The notes: generated by a model not told the origin, from the sequence alone. A DNA stretch of 64,000 bases from Phaeodactylum tricornutum CCAP 1055/1 (GCF_000150955.2 NC_011681.1:543501-607500); one strand, 5' to 3'. Positions 30,817 to 42,621 are shown, counted from the first letter of the stretch. A program made the numbers and translations.

Positions 30817-32097
30817 CTAGTACGGATCAGTGGCTGCCTTATTCCGCTGTCGCTGGTTGGCCCTTCGTACTGGACCACCACCACCTACGACTGGGTTTCT
30901 GGGTGTGGTTGAAAATTGTGTAGCAGCATCCGTCGTCGCCGTCGGCATCTGAGACGAAGGGGCTGAGTGAGCGTGCAGACCCATGCGATTCCACTCGCAC
31001 AATCGAGCGTCTTCGCCAGCGGTCAGAAGTATCGACGATGATAAGGGTGCCCACGCACGTACGACCCCTCTGTGGCCTCGGACGAGAGCGTGACACGGTT
31101 GCCACGCAGCCCGTTGAAAATCCTCCGTGAGCCGAAACAGAGCAGTATTTCCATCCGCGGTCCCCGCCACCAGCTGTAGTTCATTGCTACCGCCATCCCA
31201 CTTGGCGTCAACAAGATAGTCCATAGGAGCAGGTGATTGACTGTGAATTGCTTGACCCAAATCGTGCCGCAGTGCATATCCAAAGTCACGTTTACAAGTT
31301 GATGTATTCAAATCCCAAATACTCGCCGTTTCATTTCCCGTCAAGACATACAAATCTTGTCGATTATTACCACAAAAGCCAATCCGACGAACAGGAGCCC
31401 TTACGTTAAGAACAGTCTGCATAGCAGTTTCTTCAGTCGCTTGTCTCGTGTCGAACAGACATGCCAGGCCGTCTTCACCCGCTGACACTAAAGTGGACGA
31501 CGAGAGATCGACGAAGCGGACTTGCGTCACCTCAAGTGTATGAGCGTCAGTGTAGGATCCGACAGGATTTCCCCCATACCGCAGATCGAAAAAATGCACT
31601 TGTTCTTTGTCACTCCCAACGGCCACCAACGCACCGCTGTACCCCATAGAGAGCGTTAGAGTCGCCTGTCCAGCAGGAATCGACGAATGCAACTGCGAAC
31701 CTGAATTCGGTGACTGACGCCAGTCCCAAACGACGATACGACCATCGCTACAAGCCGCCAGTAGCAAGTGACTGCCGGGAGATCCGTAGGCCAGCTCGTT
31801 GGCTAAGACGGTAGCGCTTGAGCCGCTATTCGTTATTCTCGGTATGCAGTAAGACGCTACAGGATGGAGGCGCTCCTGATCGTAAATCTGAATTTCCCCA
31901 TTACTCAATGCGCAGCTCACCGTGCTGGACACAGCATCATGGGACAAGTTGAGAACCCAGTCGCCTTCTTCATAAGCATCATTTTCACTACCAATACCTT
32001 CGTTGGTGGCGATCGACGGTTTCTGAGGAGTAAAGGAAGTGACAATTGTCCGAGACGGCTTGAGGGCGGGCTGGAAATAGCTACTAGCGTTCCACAT
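30817..32097 (-). CDS. WD40-repeat protein (WDR89-like)
   Basis: ATG 32097 gives 426 residues; the upstream TTG is not used. At least five WD-like blades can be picked out, e.g. HLLLAACSDGRIVVWDW, GSDKEQVHFFDLRYG, LVSAGEDGLACLFDTR, YVLTGNETASIWDLN and LLTAGEDARLCEWNRMG. The blade order and the closing GEDARLCEW resemble WDR89, but propellers diverge quickly and this is only a tentative orthology. The tail is Ser/Thr/Pro-rich with a basic end (RRANQRQRNK). It is a likely protein scaffold with no enzymatic motif. Convergent with RFK, with only about 55 bp between the stops. Confidence 0.8.
   Translation of the reverse strand: MWNASSYFQPALKPSRTIVTSFTPQKPSIATNEGIGSENDAYEEGDWVLNLSHDAVSSTVSCALSNGEIQIYDQERLHPVASYCIPRITNSGSSATVLANELAYGSPGSHLLLAACSDGRIVVWDWRQSPNSGSQLHSSIPAGQATLTLSMGYSGALVAVGSDKEQVHFFDLRYGGNPVGSYTDAHTLEVTQVRFVDLSSSTLVSAGEDGLACLFDTRQATEETAMQTVLNVRAPVRRIGFCGNNRQDLYVLTGNETASIWDLNTSTCKRDFGYALRHDLGQAIHSQSPAPMDYLVDAKWDGGSNELQLVAGTADGNTALFRLTEDFQRAAWQPCHALVRGHRGVVRAWAPLSSSILLTAGEDARLCEWNRMGLHAHSAPSSQMPTATTDAATQFSTTPRNPVVGGGGPVRRANQRQRNKAATDPY
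31238..31246. promoter_or_regulatory. TGACTGTGA word inside the WD40 coding region
   Basis: The one full copy well inside a coding sequence; most likely chance. Listed so the motif count can be reproduced. Confidence 0.1.
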
Positions 32098-32526
32098 CGT
32101 AGTTGACGTGAGCAACGGAAAATGGACGTGAGGTGACTTGAAGTGATCTTTAATACTTCAAAAAGTGTCCCATGGTTTGTCCAGGTCCTTCTTGCAACTG
32201 TGAACGAGCCGATTGCGATACGCAAATGCCATTTTTATCGTCTCACGCAAGGAGAATTGCCTCAACACTAGTAGGTCCATCCTGTTTACGGTATCTCGTT
32301 GCTAGCTGTTCGTTGGTATTTATCGAATTACTTGTTTCTAAGATATTGCTAGGACAAGTTGACTTATCCAAAGTTCCTCAAAGGCGGCCTCTGCAACGTA
32401 TAGCCATTCCACAAATCACGTGACTGTTTGTGAAAAATTTAACTTCATACTACTAATCGAACGACATGTTTCCGACATCCGAAAGCAAAAATACAGAAGC
32501 CACCTTTGTCGTTTTCACCTTGGAAA
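32098..32526. other. Divergent intergenic region WD40 protein / TOP3
   Basis: About 430 bp. An ATG-started frame at 32466-32732 overlaps the topoisomerase N-terminus in another frame and resembles no family. Only a degenerate motif (GTGACTGTTTGTGA near 32419) was seen. Confidence 0.45.
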
Positions 32527-35500
32527 ATGGACAATGGGGAAAAGAAGTCGACGACCTGGCAAACCCTCGCTTGGTGCACTCGCAATTCTTTTCATATGAG
32601 ATTGAAGAGAGACAAGAAATTGATCTGTCGAATGCGGCAAAACAACGTCCCAACGGTTTTAAATGTCGCCGAAAAGCCATCCGTGGCCCGGGCTTTGGCT
32701 TCTGTCTTTGCCCGATTACCCAACGCCGTTGATCGTGGAATGCGTCGAGAGGGTAATCAAGTGTTCAGCCACGAAAATGTCTGTTTTCCTAGCGTGTTTT
32801 CTCAAGGAAATGGTGTATGCGTTCAAGGACCTAGTACGTCGCAACGAGCTGCTTTGTAGTACGTCAAGCCGCTTTCATTTTGCCTCTCACAAACTGGTTA
32901 CGCGATATGCTAAGTAGTAGTCCCACACAGTATGATAACAACATCCGTAAGGGGTCATTTAGCGTCCCAAGACTTTCCTCCGGCGTACGGATGGTCCAAG
33001 TGCGACCCAATTGCCTTGTTTGAAGCTCCGATTGAAACGTCGTATCGCGACGACATGCAGCCCCTTGAACGCATGTTGAAGTCATTGTCACGTCAAGCCC
33101 AGGTCCTAATTCTCTGGTTAGATTGCGATCGGGAAGGAGAAGCCATTGGCGATGAAGTACGTACCGTGTGCTTGGGGTCAAATTCAAGGCTGCAGGTGTA
33201 CCGGGCACGGTTTTCGACCGTGTTGCCAGTTGAAATTGAGAGAGCCCTACAAACACTAGGTCGAGTGAACGAGTACATGGTGGCAGCGGTCCAAGCCCGA
33301 TCTACGCTAGATCTACGAGTAGGTGCCGCCTTTACACGATTTCAAACCCTACGATTGCAACGCAAATTTGACGGCTTTGCTGAGCAGGGTGTCATCTCCT
33401 ACGGCCCATGCCAGTTTCCGACTTTGGGATTTGTTGTGGAGCGATGGGCACGGATTGAGACGTTCATCCCAGAGGACTTTTGGCATTTAGAGCTAGCGAT
33501 TTCTGTGGATGACACTTACCACCAGCAATCGCAAGAAGAAGACCAAAGTGCTGCTCGTGGACGTACCCAACAAAATCGGACAATTCACTTTTCGTGGAAA
33601 CGCGGATACTTGTACGATAAACTTCTGACCACCGTGCTATTCGAAGAGTGTTTGGAAGCTGGAGAAGCGGTCGTTACCGCAATGAATGGGCGCACTAGGA
33701 ATAAGTGGCGCCCCGTCCCACTAGCAACGGTCGAACTACAAAAGCGGGCTTCAATGTACTTGCGAATTGGATCCGAAACCTTGATGTCGGCCGCAGAAGA
33801 ATTATATCAACAAGGTTATATATCCTACCCCCGTACCGAAACAGAACGTTTCAGACCAGAGTTTGAGCACCGCCCATTAATACAGCAATTTTCCTCACTT
33901 CAAGGGGAGTTCGGGGCCTATGCTTCCAAGTTGCTGAATGAAAATGGGTTTCAAATTCCTCGTGCGGGGAAAAGCGATGATCAGGCCCATCCTCCCATCA
34001 CGCCTGCCAAAGCCGTTGATCCAAATACTATTCAGGACCAGATACAGCGAAAAATATATTCTTTGATTGTAAAGCACTACTTGGCCTGCTGCTCTCGTGA
34101 TGCTGTTGGGAGAGGAACAACGTTGACAGTCCGAATGGGCACCGAAGAGTTCAATGCAACTGGTTTGATGGTTATCGAGAAGAATTGGTTAGAAATATAT
34201 TCCCCCTGGGAACGTTGGGGCTCAGGGCAGGGAGAATTACCTCCGCTCCAAGTCGGTAGTCGCATAAGGCCGACATCGTTCCTGATGAAGGAGGGTCGCT
34301 CAGGCCCTCCACAACCCATTTCAGAGGTGGAGCTTATTTCGCTCATGGATCGCAATGGTATTGGAACTGATGCCACGATTGCGCAACACATATCCACCAT
34401 TCTCGATCGCGAGTATGCTAGAAAGGACGGCAGGCAAAAATTTCTACCAACACCTCTGGGAATCGCACTCGTGGAAGGCTACAATTCCATGGGATATCAA
34501 CTGAACAAGCCCGACTTGCGCCGTGAGATGGAGGCCGAATGCAACGAAGTCGCTTCTGGACGTAAAACTAAGGAAGAAATTATGGTGCCCATTCTTGCGA
34601 AAATGAAAAGCTGCTACGAAACGGCAAGAGCTGAAGCTCGCAAGCTGGACGAAGCTGTTGCACGACATTTTCCTCGACTCGGTGCCGGTGAGAGCACATC
34701 TCAAGTTGTGGAAGAGAGTTTCAGCGAATGCGGAGTCTGTCGCAACAGCATGGCGTTGAAGCAAGAACGAGAAAATAACAACCGTACAACAGCTCGCAAC
34801 ACTGTGCGGCGCAAACTGTTGTACTGCAGCACATGCCGGGCAGGCTGGACTTTACCACGGGGTGTAGTCCGACCAAAAACAGAACAAGAGGACAATGGTC
34901 CTCCTGTCAAATGCCCCATATGTCAATTTCAGGTGATTCGGATATTGCGAGGGGAGGGCTATGAAGGCAACGGTTATCACGTTTGCCCCAAGTGCTTTTC
35001 GGATCCACCTTCCGATCACGGTGGTGCCAGCAACGCTGGCGACTTCCGCTGCTTTGCTTGTCAACATCCAACCTGTGCTCTCGCCAGCGGAACACCGGGA
35101 GGTGACGTTGAAGTCTTTCGATGCCCCTTTTGCCATCCATCGGCACAACCAACTTCGACCTCTGATTCCGGGAAAGTATGCGTACGCAAAACATCACGCG
35201 GATACGTACTTTCTTGCAACAAGTATGTACGAGGTCAGGACCGATGCTCGTATACAATCTGGCTCCCCAAGGAATGCCACAAAGTCTCTGTGCTCTCGGG
35301 CGATGAAAACCAAAACGAGATCTGTGGTCGATGTTCCTCGCCGCGTGCTGTCATTCGCAAGGTCCATTTCGTCTGGAAACCCGGTAGCGTTCCGCCGCAC
35401 TTGGGGCGTGAATGCACCGTGTGCGTGCTATGCGATGCCGATTTTCGTCGTGAACTCAATATTTCGTTGCCACAGATGAACCAAGTACAAAGTCGACCCC

Positions 35501-35628
35501 GCACGACAGCCGGTCGGGCAGGGCATCGCGGTGGAGGTGGAACAGAGACAGGGCAGGGAGGTGCAGGAAACACTTGTTTCCACTGCGGCCAGCCCGGTCA
35601 TTTTGCCAACAGCTGTCCAAATAGATAG
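32527..35628 (+). CDS. TOP3A: DNA topoisomerase III alpha (type IA) with C-terminal zinc motifs
   Basis: Type IA topoisomerase that resolves single-stranded crossings and, with RecQ helicases, dissolves recombination intermediates. Exon 1 starts at ATG 32527, or at 32632 (MRQNNVP), just before the Toprim start VLNVAEKPSVARAL; the longer start adds a basic leader that could be mitochondrial. An intron of 81 or 93 nt (near 32834-32930) precedes TSVRGHLASQDF. Toprim acids are in LDCDREGEAIGDE. The catalytic Tyr is in GYISYPRTETERF, and DDQAHPPITP and LMDRNGIGTDATIA follow. After the core come several C4-type fingers (CPICQ...CPKC, CFACQHPTC) and a final CCHC knuckle CFHCGQPGHFANSC. Roughly 975-1,010 residues. 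Confidence 0.93.
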
Positions 35629-35913
35629 TTGTGAAAAAGTCCCTATACTGTGGAGTATTTCCCACAATGACAGCAAATTGATAGCTTCGATAGGTTTACC
35701 ACTTTAGTTTGAAAGGCATGTATTTTCGTCTGGCCCTCGTCGGTAGATGAGCGCGAATGCTTCAAACCTGTAGTTGTGACAAAGGCCCTATAAGTGTTGA
35801 TGCCGACCGGCGCTATATTCGAAAGTCAGCTCGGCCCGGACTACGGCATCGACACGGGGTAGGCTGGGTTGACCACGAGACAAACGCAAGCGGATTGCGC
35901 AGTCGGGCTCACC

Positions 35914-38760
35914 ATGAACATGCCATACGTAGCGTCTGACAGTGAGCTTCAATTATCCACCATGGAAGATTGCAGTGACGATGGCACGGAGTTGTCGCCG
36001 GAGCCTTCTCCGCACGGTCCACCGCAACCTCAACCCATTCCAATTTGCGATTCTACACCAAAAACGGTAGACCAGCGACAGCAATTTGTATACCAAGACA
36101 CTAGCGAAGAGGAAGAAAGCTTGCCATCGCTTCCCGAAGCACCTTCTCCCTATTCTCCACCGCCGAACTCTTTATTCAGTGGAGAATCCTGGCAGCGAAG
36201 TTCGAAAGGTCACCGACGACGACGACCGCCTTTGCATGAGGTCCGATTGACTTCCGAAAGAGCCAACGGAGGACAGGCCGGTGGAAAGAATGACGATGAC
36301 GAAGCCGTCGTTGCCACCAACCAAACGTTTGCTTCTGAGCCTTCCCTCGGTCATCGCATTCATCGTCTTCTCAGACAAGAAGGAACGCCAGTCTCTTTTC
36401 GTGATCCGTTCCCTCCTCAATCAGCAATATCCATTCCTCCCATATCGGCGGATCGGTCGCACTTATTACCCGCCGTGCTCGCCCTCAAGCGTGACCTTCA
36501 AACGTCCCATCAAAGCCTTTACCTATTGCAGCAGGAAAACAAAGCCTTATCGTCCGAATGTGATCGGTTTTCGAGCCAATACGATGTTTGGCAAGAGAAT
36601 TTCAACCGTCAGCTCGATCTCTCCAGACAGCAGCAGGAAGGGCTCGAACAAGAAGTGGAGCACTTGAAGCAGCAAAATCATTTGTTAGTGGAAGAAAGGA
36701 AAGCAGCGGCTATCAATGCCAACGAGAATATTGAACGTCTGAAACGAGAAAAAGCGGAAGCTCTTGAGGAGACAGAATCCGTGAGGACGTCACTGCAAGA
36801 CGCAATTCACCTTCTCGAATCTGAAAAGGAGCAACTCGAAATAGAGAAGACCTCAACTGACTCCAAATGGAAAAAAGACCTAAAACGGCTTGAAAGCGAA
36901 AGAACAGAAGCAGAGACTTGCTTACAACAGCGCATCGAGACACTAGAAAAAGAGAAAGCTTTGGTCGCTTCTCGACTGCAAGAAAAAATGGACGACCTGA
37001 TAGCCGAGAAGGTCATGCTTGAATCCCAACGAAAGGAACAGGTAGGACAGCTCGAGAAAGATCAGAAACTGCTGAAAGCAGAGCTGGCGGAACAAATAAA
37101 AGTTTTGGCAACGGATGCGACATCAGTGGAAACTGGACTTAGGCACGAAGTGCAGCATCTGGAGAAGGCCCTCGAAACGGCGATGACGGAAAAAACTATA
37201 CAGGAATTGAAGTTCGAAAGTCTTGTTGCAGATAACCTTAGCTACGAGCAGCAACTGGCGGAAAAGAAAGAGGAAAATGACAGCCTTTCCAAAACTCTCG
37301 CTCAATTGAGGCGAAGTGCTGATTCAGGTGGGGATCGCAAGGTCGAACAGTTGCAGACAGAGCTTCTTGATGCAAAGGCACGTGTTAAAAGCGCAACAAT
37401 ACAAGGTGCGAGAAAAACCCAACAAGCTAAGGAAGGCGGAGAGAAAAAATCACACTTACTTCAAGGCCAAGTCAATTCTTTACGACTGGAAGTCGACCAA
37501 CTTAAGGCTGTGGCAAAGGAGTCCGAGCGTCGACACCGAAAACAGATGGCCGAAACAGAGAGAAAGACTGATGACTTACAACAGGAGGTCAAAAATTTGA
37601 AACGTGATCTTGATGAATCGACTGAAAGGGCGAACCAGCTGATGTCGGAAAAGGTTACGCTTCGAAAGGAAGCGATGCAAAGACGACCGGAATCCGTCAT
37701 CAACGTAGGTTGCCAAACTGATTGTTTTGACCAAGGGACCGACACACGAGAGATCTTTGTTCAGACAGACGCTGTGCCACTCCCGTCACTTCCAGGGGCA
37801 ACAAGGCAGCCTGCTGCTACGATCAAGATGAGATTGAATGTTCCTCAGCAGCTGGTGCTAGTCATTCCATTTCAGAACGTTTACTGCGCATTCGCGATGT
37901 TGCAGAACGGGCTCGGATCGACCAAAACTTTCGGCGAGAGCTGACTCGAATTCGGGCCCAGCATGAAGGCGAGCTCAAGTCCGTCAAAGATAGCCACGAG
38001 CAAACTCTAAAGGACATTGTGCATGGCGCGAAAGTTGATGTTACAACCAAGGCTAAAGACTACAAGCGGAGGCTTCAGTCTGAATACGAAGTGGAAATTG
38101 AGGATATGAGGCGAAAGCATGATGCCCAAGTAACTCAGGTAAATTACTGTGTGCGGTGGCCTGTACACATGTTTAATGAACGTTTTCTCATATTTTACGA
38201 CTGCTCTCTCTCCATGCTTGCAATAGGTCAAGGTACGGCTAGAGCGAGAGCTTGAAGAATCAGAAAAGGCATTGGAAGCGACAATCAATCAGCTGTCAGC
38301 AACCACCAAAGAGTTGGAGCGAGAAATGATAGCTCGAGAGGGTCTACAGCAGACAGTGCAAGATCTGGAGGAGAGAGTGCAACAATACCAACATGATCAG
38401 TTTGTAGGTCGTAGCGAGTTGGAGACAAATACCTTACAAGAAGGATGGGCAAAGAAGACTATGGAGCTCGTGACATCAATTCAGAAGGATTGCAATGATG
38501 TATTCGATCGGCGGAAGAGAGATGGAACAGCCCATCAATTAGAAACAATGCGTGAACGATGGACCGACCCATCGCCTTCTCTTACCAAAATTTCAGAACC
38601 TACACACACCTATAGAGACCGATCAGCGCATGTGCTGCCAGTGTGGCATCAAAGTCGGTCTTCATGGAAACCCAACACTGCGTCAATCGACATTGATAAA
38701 GCGCTTGACGAGACTGAAGCTATCATTCGAAGTCTAACTGGGGTAGATGCACTATTATAA
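35914..38760 (+). CDS. Long coiled-coil protein, frame break near 37.75-37.88 kb
   Basis: Not assigned to a family. ATG 35914 starts a Ser/Pro-rich acidic N-terminus (about 200 aa), then about 400 residues of Glu/Lys/Gln coiled coil and a QTD-rich stretch (VGCQTD, IFVQTD). From about 37741 to 37944 this frame overlaps a second one (+2) that continues the coiled coil (SERLLRIRDVAERARID...). A short unrecognised intron (a good acceptor TTCAG ends at 37875) or a 1-nt indel must join them. The second part runs to 38138, then an 88-nt GTAAAT...ATAG intron (38139-38226) leads to a last exon 38227-38760. Composition suggests a cytoskeletal or centrosomal scaffold; this is inference only. Confidence 0.7.
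35938..35946. promoter_or_regulatory. TGACAGTGA motif near the coiled-coil gene start
   Basis: Lies 24 bp after ATG 35914 but just before a second in-frame ATG at about 35962. If the later Met is the true start, this copy would be promoter-proximal as elsewhere. Confidence 0.3.
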
Positions 38761-38939
38761 AACGAAACAATGCTGATCAATACTATATGTTGGTCGACAC
38801 GTGCCGATTGACCTATGCACTTCGACTATTGAGCAACAAAGTTATTGGTCTAAAACTTGGATTTATTATTATTTTTCTCTTCATGCTTCGCCGATGCGTG
38901 AAAAAAATAAGCCACTGCTGCTCTTTTGCGTGTAATCTT

Positions 38940-39287
38940 TTAAGCGATGCGGTAGATAAGATGAACACCACTATCGGAAGAAACGATCCCGCTCATTTCA
39001 CCCGGTTGCAACGCGAAAGCTGCTTCTTCGAAAGGACGCTGCATTTGCCCTGGTCCAAAAAATCCTAGATCTCCTTGGTTCGAGAACGAACCACAATCAG
39101 AACGTGATGTGGCGTATTTGGGAAAGGCTTCGTCCAATCCTTCAGCAATGATACGATGTTGGTACGATTCCAGTTCTTGGCGAGCTTGTTCTGGTGACAG
39201 CGTAACTTGCTCGCCGGTGCGACGGGAGACGGGATTCCGACTTCCAGTGTGCTTGATAAGAAGATGAGCTGCACGGACTTGCGTCAT
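38940..39287 (-). CDS. Pin1-type parvulin peptidyl-prolyl isomerase without WW domain
   Basis: The protein isomerises Xaa-Pro bonds, and phospho-Ser/Thr-Pro if the Pin1 phosphate pocket is kept. The 115-residue protein (ATG 39287) is a complete parvulin domain: RAAHLLIKHTGSRNP at the start, SDCGSFSNQGDLGFFGPGQM in the middle, and FEEAAFALQPGEMSGIVSSDSGVHLIYR at the end. The basic cluster KHTGSRNPVSRR corresponds to the phosphate-binding loop of Pin1, and catalytic-site Cys (DCGSF), Gln/Met (GQMQRPFEEAAF) and His (GVHLI) are present. No WW domain precedes it and no targeting peptide is seen, as in plant Pin1At. Confidence 0.93.
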   Translation of the reverse strand: MTQVRAAHLLIKHTGSRNPVSRRTGEQVTLSPEQARQELESYQHRIIAEGLDEAFPKYATSRSDCGSFSNQGDLGFFGPGQMQRPFEEAAFALQPGEMSGIVSSDSGVHLIYRIA

Positions 39288-39356
39288 ATTATAGCGATCG
39301 GGATTCTCTCTGTTGCGAATGTGACTATCGAAAGAGGCGGTATACCCAAACGAAAT

Positions 39357-39365
39357 TCACTGTCA
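39357..39365. promoter_or_regulatory. TCACTGTCA motif upstream of the parvulin gene
   Basis: About 70 bp before the parvulin ATG, within the 367-bp gap 39288-39654, which otherwise contains nothing recognisable. Confidence 0.45.
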
Positions 39366-39654
39366 ATATTGAGGTCGCTCGAAAAGTACCTCCTCCGTGT
39401 ACCCCGGTATTTTGTTGAACATTTCATATGAGCATTAACAAATGTGACATTTGCTACGAATCATGGGAACCAAATTTCGATAGGTCGAATACGGATTAGG
39501 TAGGTGAATTCCCTGTCAACAAACTCAATTGCTACGGGACGATAGACAGGGTCGATATCCCAGCCTCTGCGCGAAAAATTATAAACCATATAGTCACATA
39601 TCTTCACTAATGGATAGTACAAATATAAATGTAAACAAGACGGAATCTTAAGGA

Positions 39655-40470
39655 CTACACTTTTACCAATTGGTCGAATAAAATGCCCACCAGGTAGGCC
39701 AAACCACCCCCGAATCCTGCAATTATAAGATTTTCCAACGCCGCGGATACCCAATTCGTTCGAGTAGCCCACGTTTTGACCGCACCCACAATCATGAGAG
39801 CTACTATTGTCAAACCTGTTGCAACAATCAGTCCCATTGTCGGGTTTTCACCGCAGCAGGCGAAAGGTAGAACGGAAGGCAGGGATCCTATTGCAAAGAG
39901 TGCACACGAAAACAGACCAGCGCGTATCGGCGAACGCTCTTCCTTATCTATAACACCAAATTCAAGAGCAGACATGATTTGCAACAGGGCTTCCGGATTG
40001 CGACCGTAGTGTTCGTGAATCAGCTTGCGCAACGTTCGTTGGTCCTTTGAAATACCGATCAAGTCCAAGAGTTCACCCAGTTCGTCAAGTTCTTCATCTC
40101 TATACCTCTCTACATGAAATTTTTCCAAAGCCAGCTCTCCATGAATAACTTCGTTTTGTGATTTTGTGGCAATGTATTCACCAGCACACATGCTGACTGC
40201 CCCCGCGAGGGCACCGCTAACGGATGTAAGCAAGATGTCTCGAGATGTCAGACCACCACCGGCCACACCGGCTACCAGTAGAAAGGTGGAAATGATACCA
40301 TCATTAACACCGAGAATCATGTCTCGCCAGTACTGTCGATTGTCACCGAGATGTTGAAGTTTCCTTCCATTCTTGCCGAGATCCCCGTCGTAGCCTTGAC
40401 AATCTCGTGGTGGAAGAGACTCGTATTTCGTGTTTCCCTCAAAGTTTGCTGCGATGGGAGAATTAATCAT
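39655..40470 (-). CDS. VIT/CCC1-family iron (manganese) transporter
   Basis: VIT proteins move Fe2+ or Mn2+ into vacuoles in exchange for protons. The 271-residue protein (ATG 40470) has the family's first helix GVNDGIISTFLLVAGVAG, with the metal-coordinating Asp. A second helix (SVSGALAGAVSMCAGEYIATKSQ) follows, and then a cytosolic Glu-rich metal-binding loop (EEDL-like: ERYRDEELDELGELL, EHYGRNPEALLQIM). Three more helices end at AFGG-type text (IIAGFGGGLAYLVGILF). Five membrane spans and length fit plant VIT1 and yeast CCC1. A vacuolar iron-storage role is expected from the family. Confidence 0.93.
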   Translation of the reverse strand: MINSPIAANFEGNTKYESLPPRDCQGYDGDLGKNGRKLQHLGDNRQYWRDMILGVNDGIISTFLLVAGVAGGGLTSRDILLTSVSGALAGAVSMCAGEYIATKSQNEVIHGELALEKFHVERYRDEELDELGELLDLIGISKDQRTLRKLIHEHYGRNPEALLQIMSALEFGVIDKEERSPIRAGLFSCALFAIGSLPSVLPFACCGENPTMGLIVATGLTIVALMIVGAVKTWATRTNWVSAALENLIIAGFGGGLAYLVGILFDQLVKV

Positions 40471-40722
40471 GAGAACAAAGAAGCTGCGGTCTAAAGCCGA
40501 AATAGGAAATTACCGACTGGGAGGCTGCCAAATTTCTGTCGTAGAATTTTGTGGATGGTGTACCTTTTGTTGCCGCCATCGTCTAGACGGAATAGGCTCT
40601 TTACGAAACATTTTCGTCGGTTCTCGTTTTCAAACATATAACAGTGAATTGGACCGCAGCCTTGGATTACAGGCCAAGCTCGTCCCGCGCATTAGAAAGT
40701 ATAAGCTAACTGTTAGTTCACG

Positions 40723-40731
40723 TGACTGTGA
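40723..40731. promoter_or_regulatory. TGACTGTGA motif between VIT and hydroxylysine-kinase-like genes
   Basis: About 145 bp upstream of ATG 40877, in the 406-bp divergent region 40471-40876. It overlaps an E-box-like CACGTG at 40719-40724. Confidence 0.45.
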
Positions 40732-40876
40732 ATAAGTCTGTCCGGTGTACGCTATCCAAACATCTTTACATATCCAGCCAAACATTTTCGTATCGATCTG
40801 CTCCACACAAAGCTCCGCAATAAACGCTCAACCCAAAGTGGCATCAGTGACCAAGGCCTGTAATTGGAACGCGCCT

Positions 40877-42621
40877 ATGTCTCTCACAAGCACAGCGGAG
40901 CAACTTTCTGATGAAGAATTACGAAAGTGGTTGAAACCGAACGTAACGGAAGAAGATGCCTTGAAAGTGCTGGACGCCTCTTACGTTCCTTCCTCCGGCA
41001 GCCAGCACCGGCGGATACTGAAACAGCTCGATAGTTACGACGACGCCAATTTCTGGGTCGAAATAAACAACGTACAGTATCTTCTCAAGTTTCACAATGG
41101 GGTGGAATCCCAAGACTATTTGCGATCCCTGGAGGGGGCTGCTGGGGATTACCACAGGCATGGTCACCAATCTTCTGTCATTCACTGGCAAACCACTTTG
41201 ATGGAAATTTTGAATCAAGAAGGAATACGCGCTTCGATACCCAGACCCCCACTATCGGAATCGTACATCGACACTGATGACCATGAAGACGAATCAAGTC
41301 TCCAAACCGGTGTTGGAAAATGGCCGGACAAGAATCTTGTCCAGGTGTGTGTGCATGAACTACCGGTAGTGTCTAGTGAACGTTCGCCGTGCAATCTTGT
41401 TGTGCGACTGTTGACGTGGACTTCGGGTAGGCCGCTGAGCGCACTGCGAGCTTTTCCCGTGGAGACCCTTGCCGAAGCTGGTCGACTTTTGGGACGTATC
41501 AATCGCGCCTTTGACAAACTGACACTAGTGGATTCGGCTACGAAGACCGTCTCGGATGCTTTCCATCGGTACGATACTTCCGTGTTGATCCCCGGGAAAA
41601 GGTATCATCAATGGGATGGCAAACACACGGCCGACTTGGAATCCTTTGTGCAGCATATTCCGGATCAGAAACGTAGAAGCCTCGTAGAGTCAGTTCTGGA
41701 TGCCTTCCAGCGAGATATCCTGGATACTGGCATCGACAAGAAGTTTCGGACGGGGGCCTTACATGGGGATTTTAATGACGCCAACATTTTGGTAGACGAA
41801 GATCTAAATGCTACGGGTGTAATTGATTTTGGAGATTCCATAATAAGGTAAGTTTCGCAGCACGACTCGTCGCTGTTGCTTGCGGCTCATCAAACTAGAG
41901 TGCCCGGATCCATTTGTGCGCAAGATCGACCGATTGACAAAATATGTCGTCGGAGGTTAAGTTCATGATCGCCGTGCTGGATACTTCATTTCGACGAGCA
42001 AGATTGAATGAGGGAATTAAAGCACCCGAATGTCAACGCTATCACAGCTTCTCAGTTGGTGAGAATGATTGTGACGACGGCATTCAAACACCATATCTGA
42101 TACTGTCCTTTCTTTGTATGATTCGTCAAAGCTGGCGAGTATTGGATATTTCCGTAGCTATGGCGTATGCGACATTGTCTGTGTACGGTAAATCTAAGCG
42201 TATGATTTCTGCCGCGGCTGCTATTCTTCGCGGTTACAATGCAGTTTATCCTTTGACCGAATTGGAACGCAAGCATTTGGTGCTACTAATGTGCTGCCGG
42301 CTCGCTTGCTCCGTAACACTCGGGGCGTTCTCGTTTCAACAGAATCCTGAGAACAAGTACTTGCTGCTTCATTCCGAGCCAGCATGGGAAGCTCTCGAAT
42401 TGCTTTGGTGCTCCGATCCGGGCCGGCGGTTTGAAATATCCAATGCGGCAAACAGTCTTTTTTCTCAAGCTTGTCTTTACAAGGATTCTCTACAGGGCGT
42501 GGTGGATTGCTCCGATATTGATCTTCCTGATCCAACGGTCCCTGATTATTTCTCGTCAGTTCGTGCTCTCCCGATGCCAACAGGGCATCGACAAGCCAGC
42601 AAGGATGACGTAAACGACTGA
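40877..42621 (+). CDS. HYKK: Hydroxylysine-kinase-like APH-fold phosphotransferase
   Basis: Animal HYKK (AGPHD1) phosphorylates 5-hydroxy-L-lysine with GTP; relatives share the aminoglycoside phosphotransferase fold. Exons 40877-41847 and 42132-42621 give 486 residues across a 284-nt GTAAGT...CAAAG intron. The joint turns VIDFGDSII into SWRVLDISVAMAYATL, as in the family. The catalytic loop is HGDFNDANIL (catalytic Asp and Asn) and the metal-binding Asp is in IDFGD. A Lys that should bind the phosphates is in QYLLKFHNG. ATG 40877 is chosen over an upstream GTG. It is about 110 residues longer than human HYKK, with insertions around the N-lobe. The exact substrate is inferred. Confidence 0.85.

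Noticed and set aside
31238-31246. TGACTGTGA copy in the WD40 gene
   Set aside because: Inside coding DNA far from a start codon; about one chance copy is expected in the window.
32466-32732. ATG-started 88-codon frame overlapping the TOP3 N-terminus
   Set aside because: The overlapping frame encodes the conserved AEKPSVARAL Toprim start, so this one is a shadow or at most an upstream frame.
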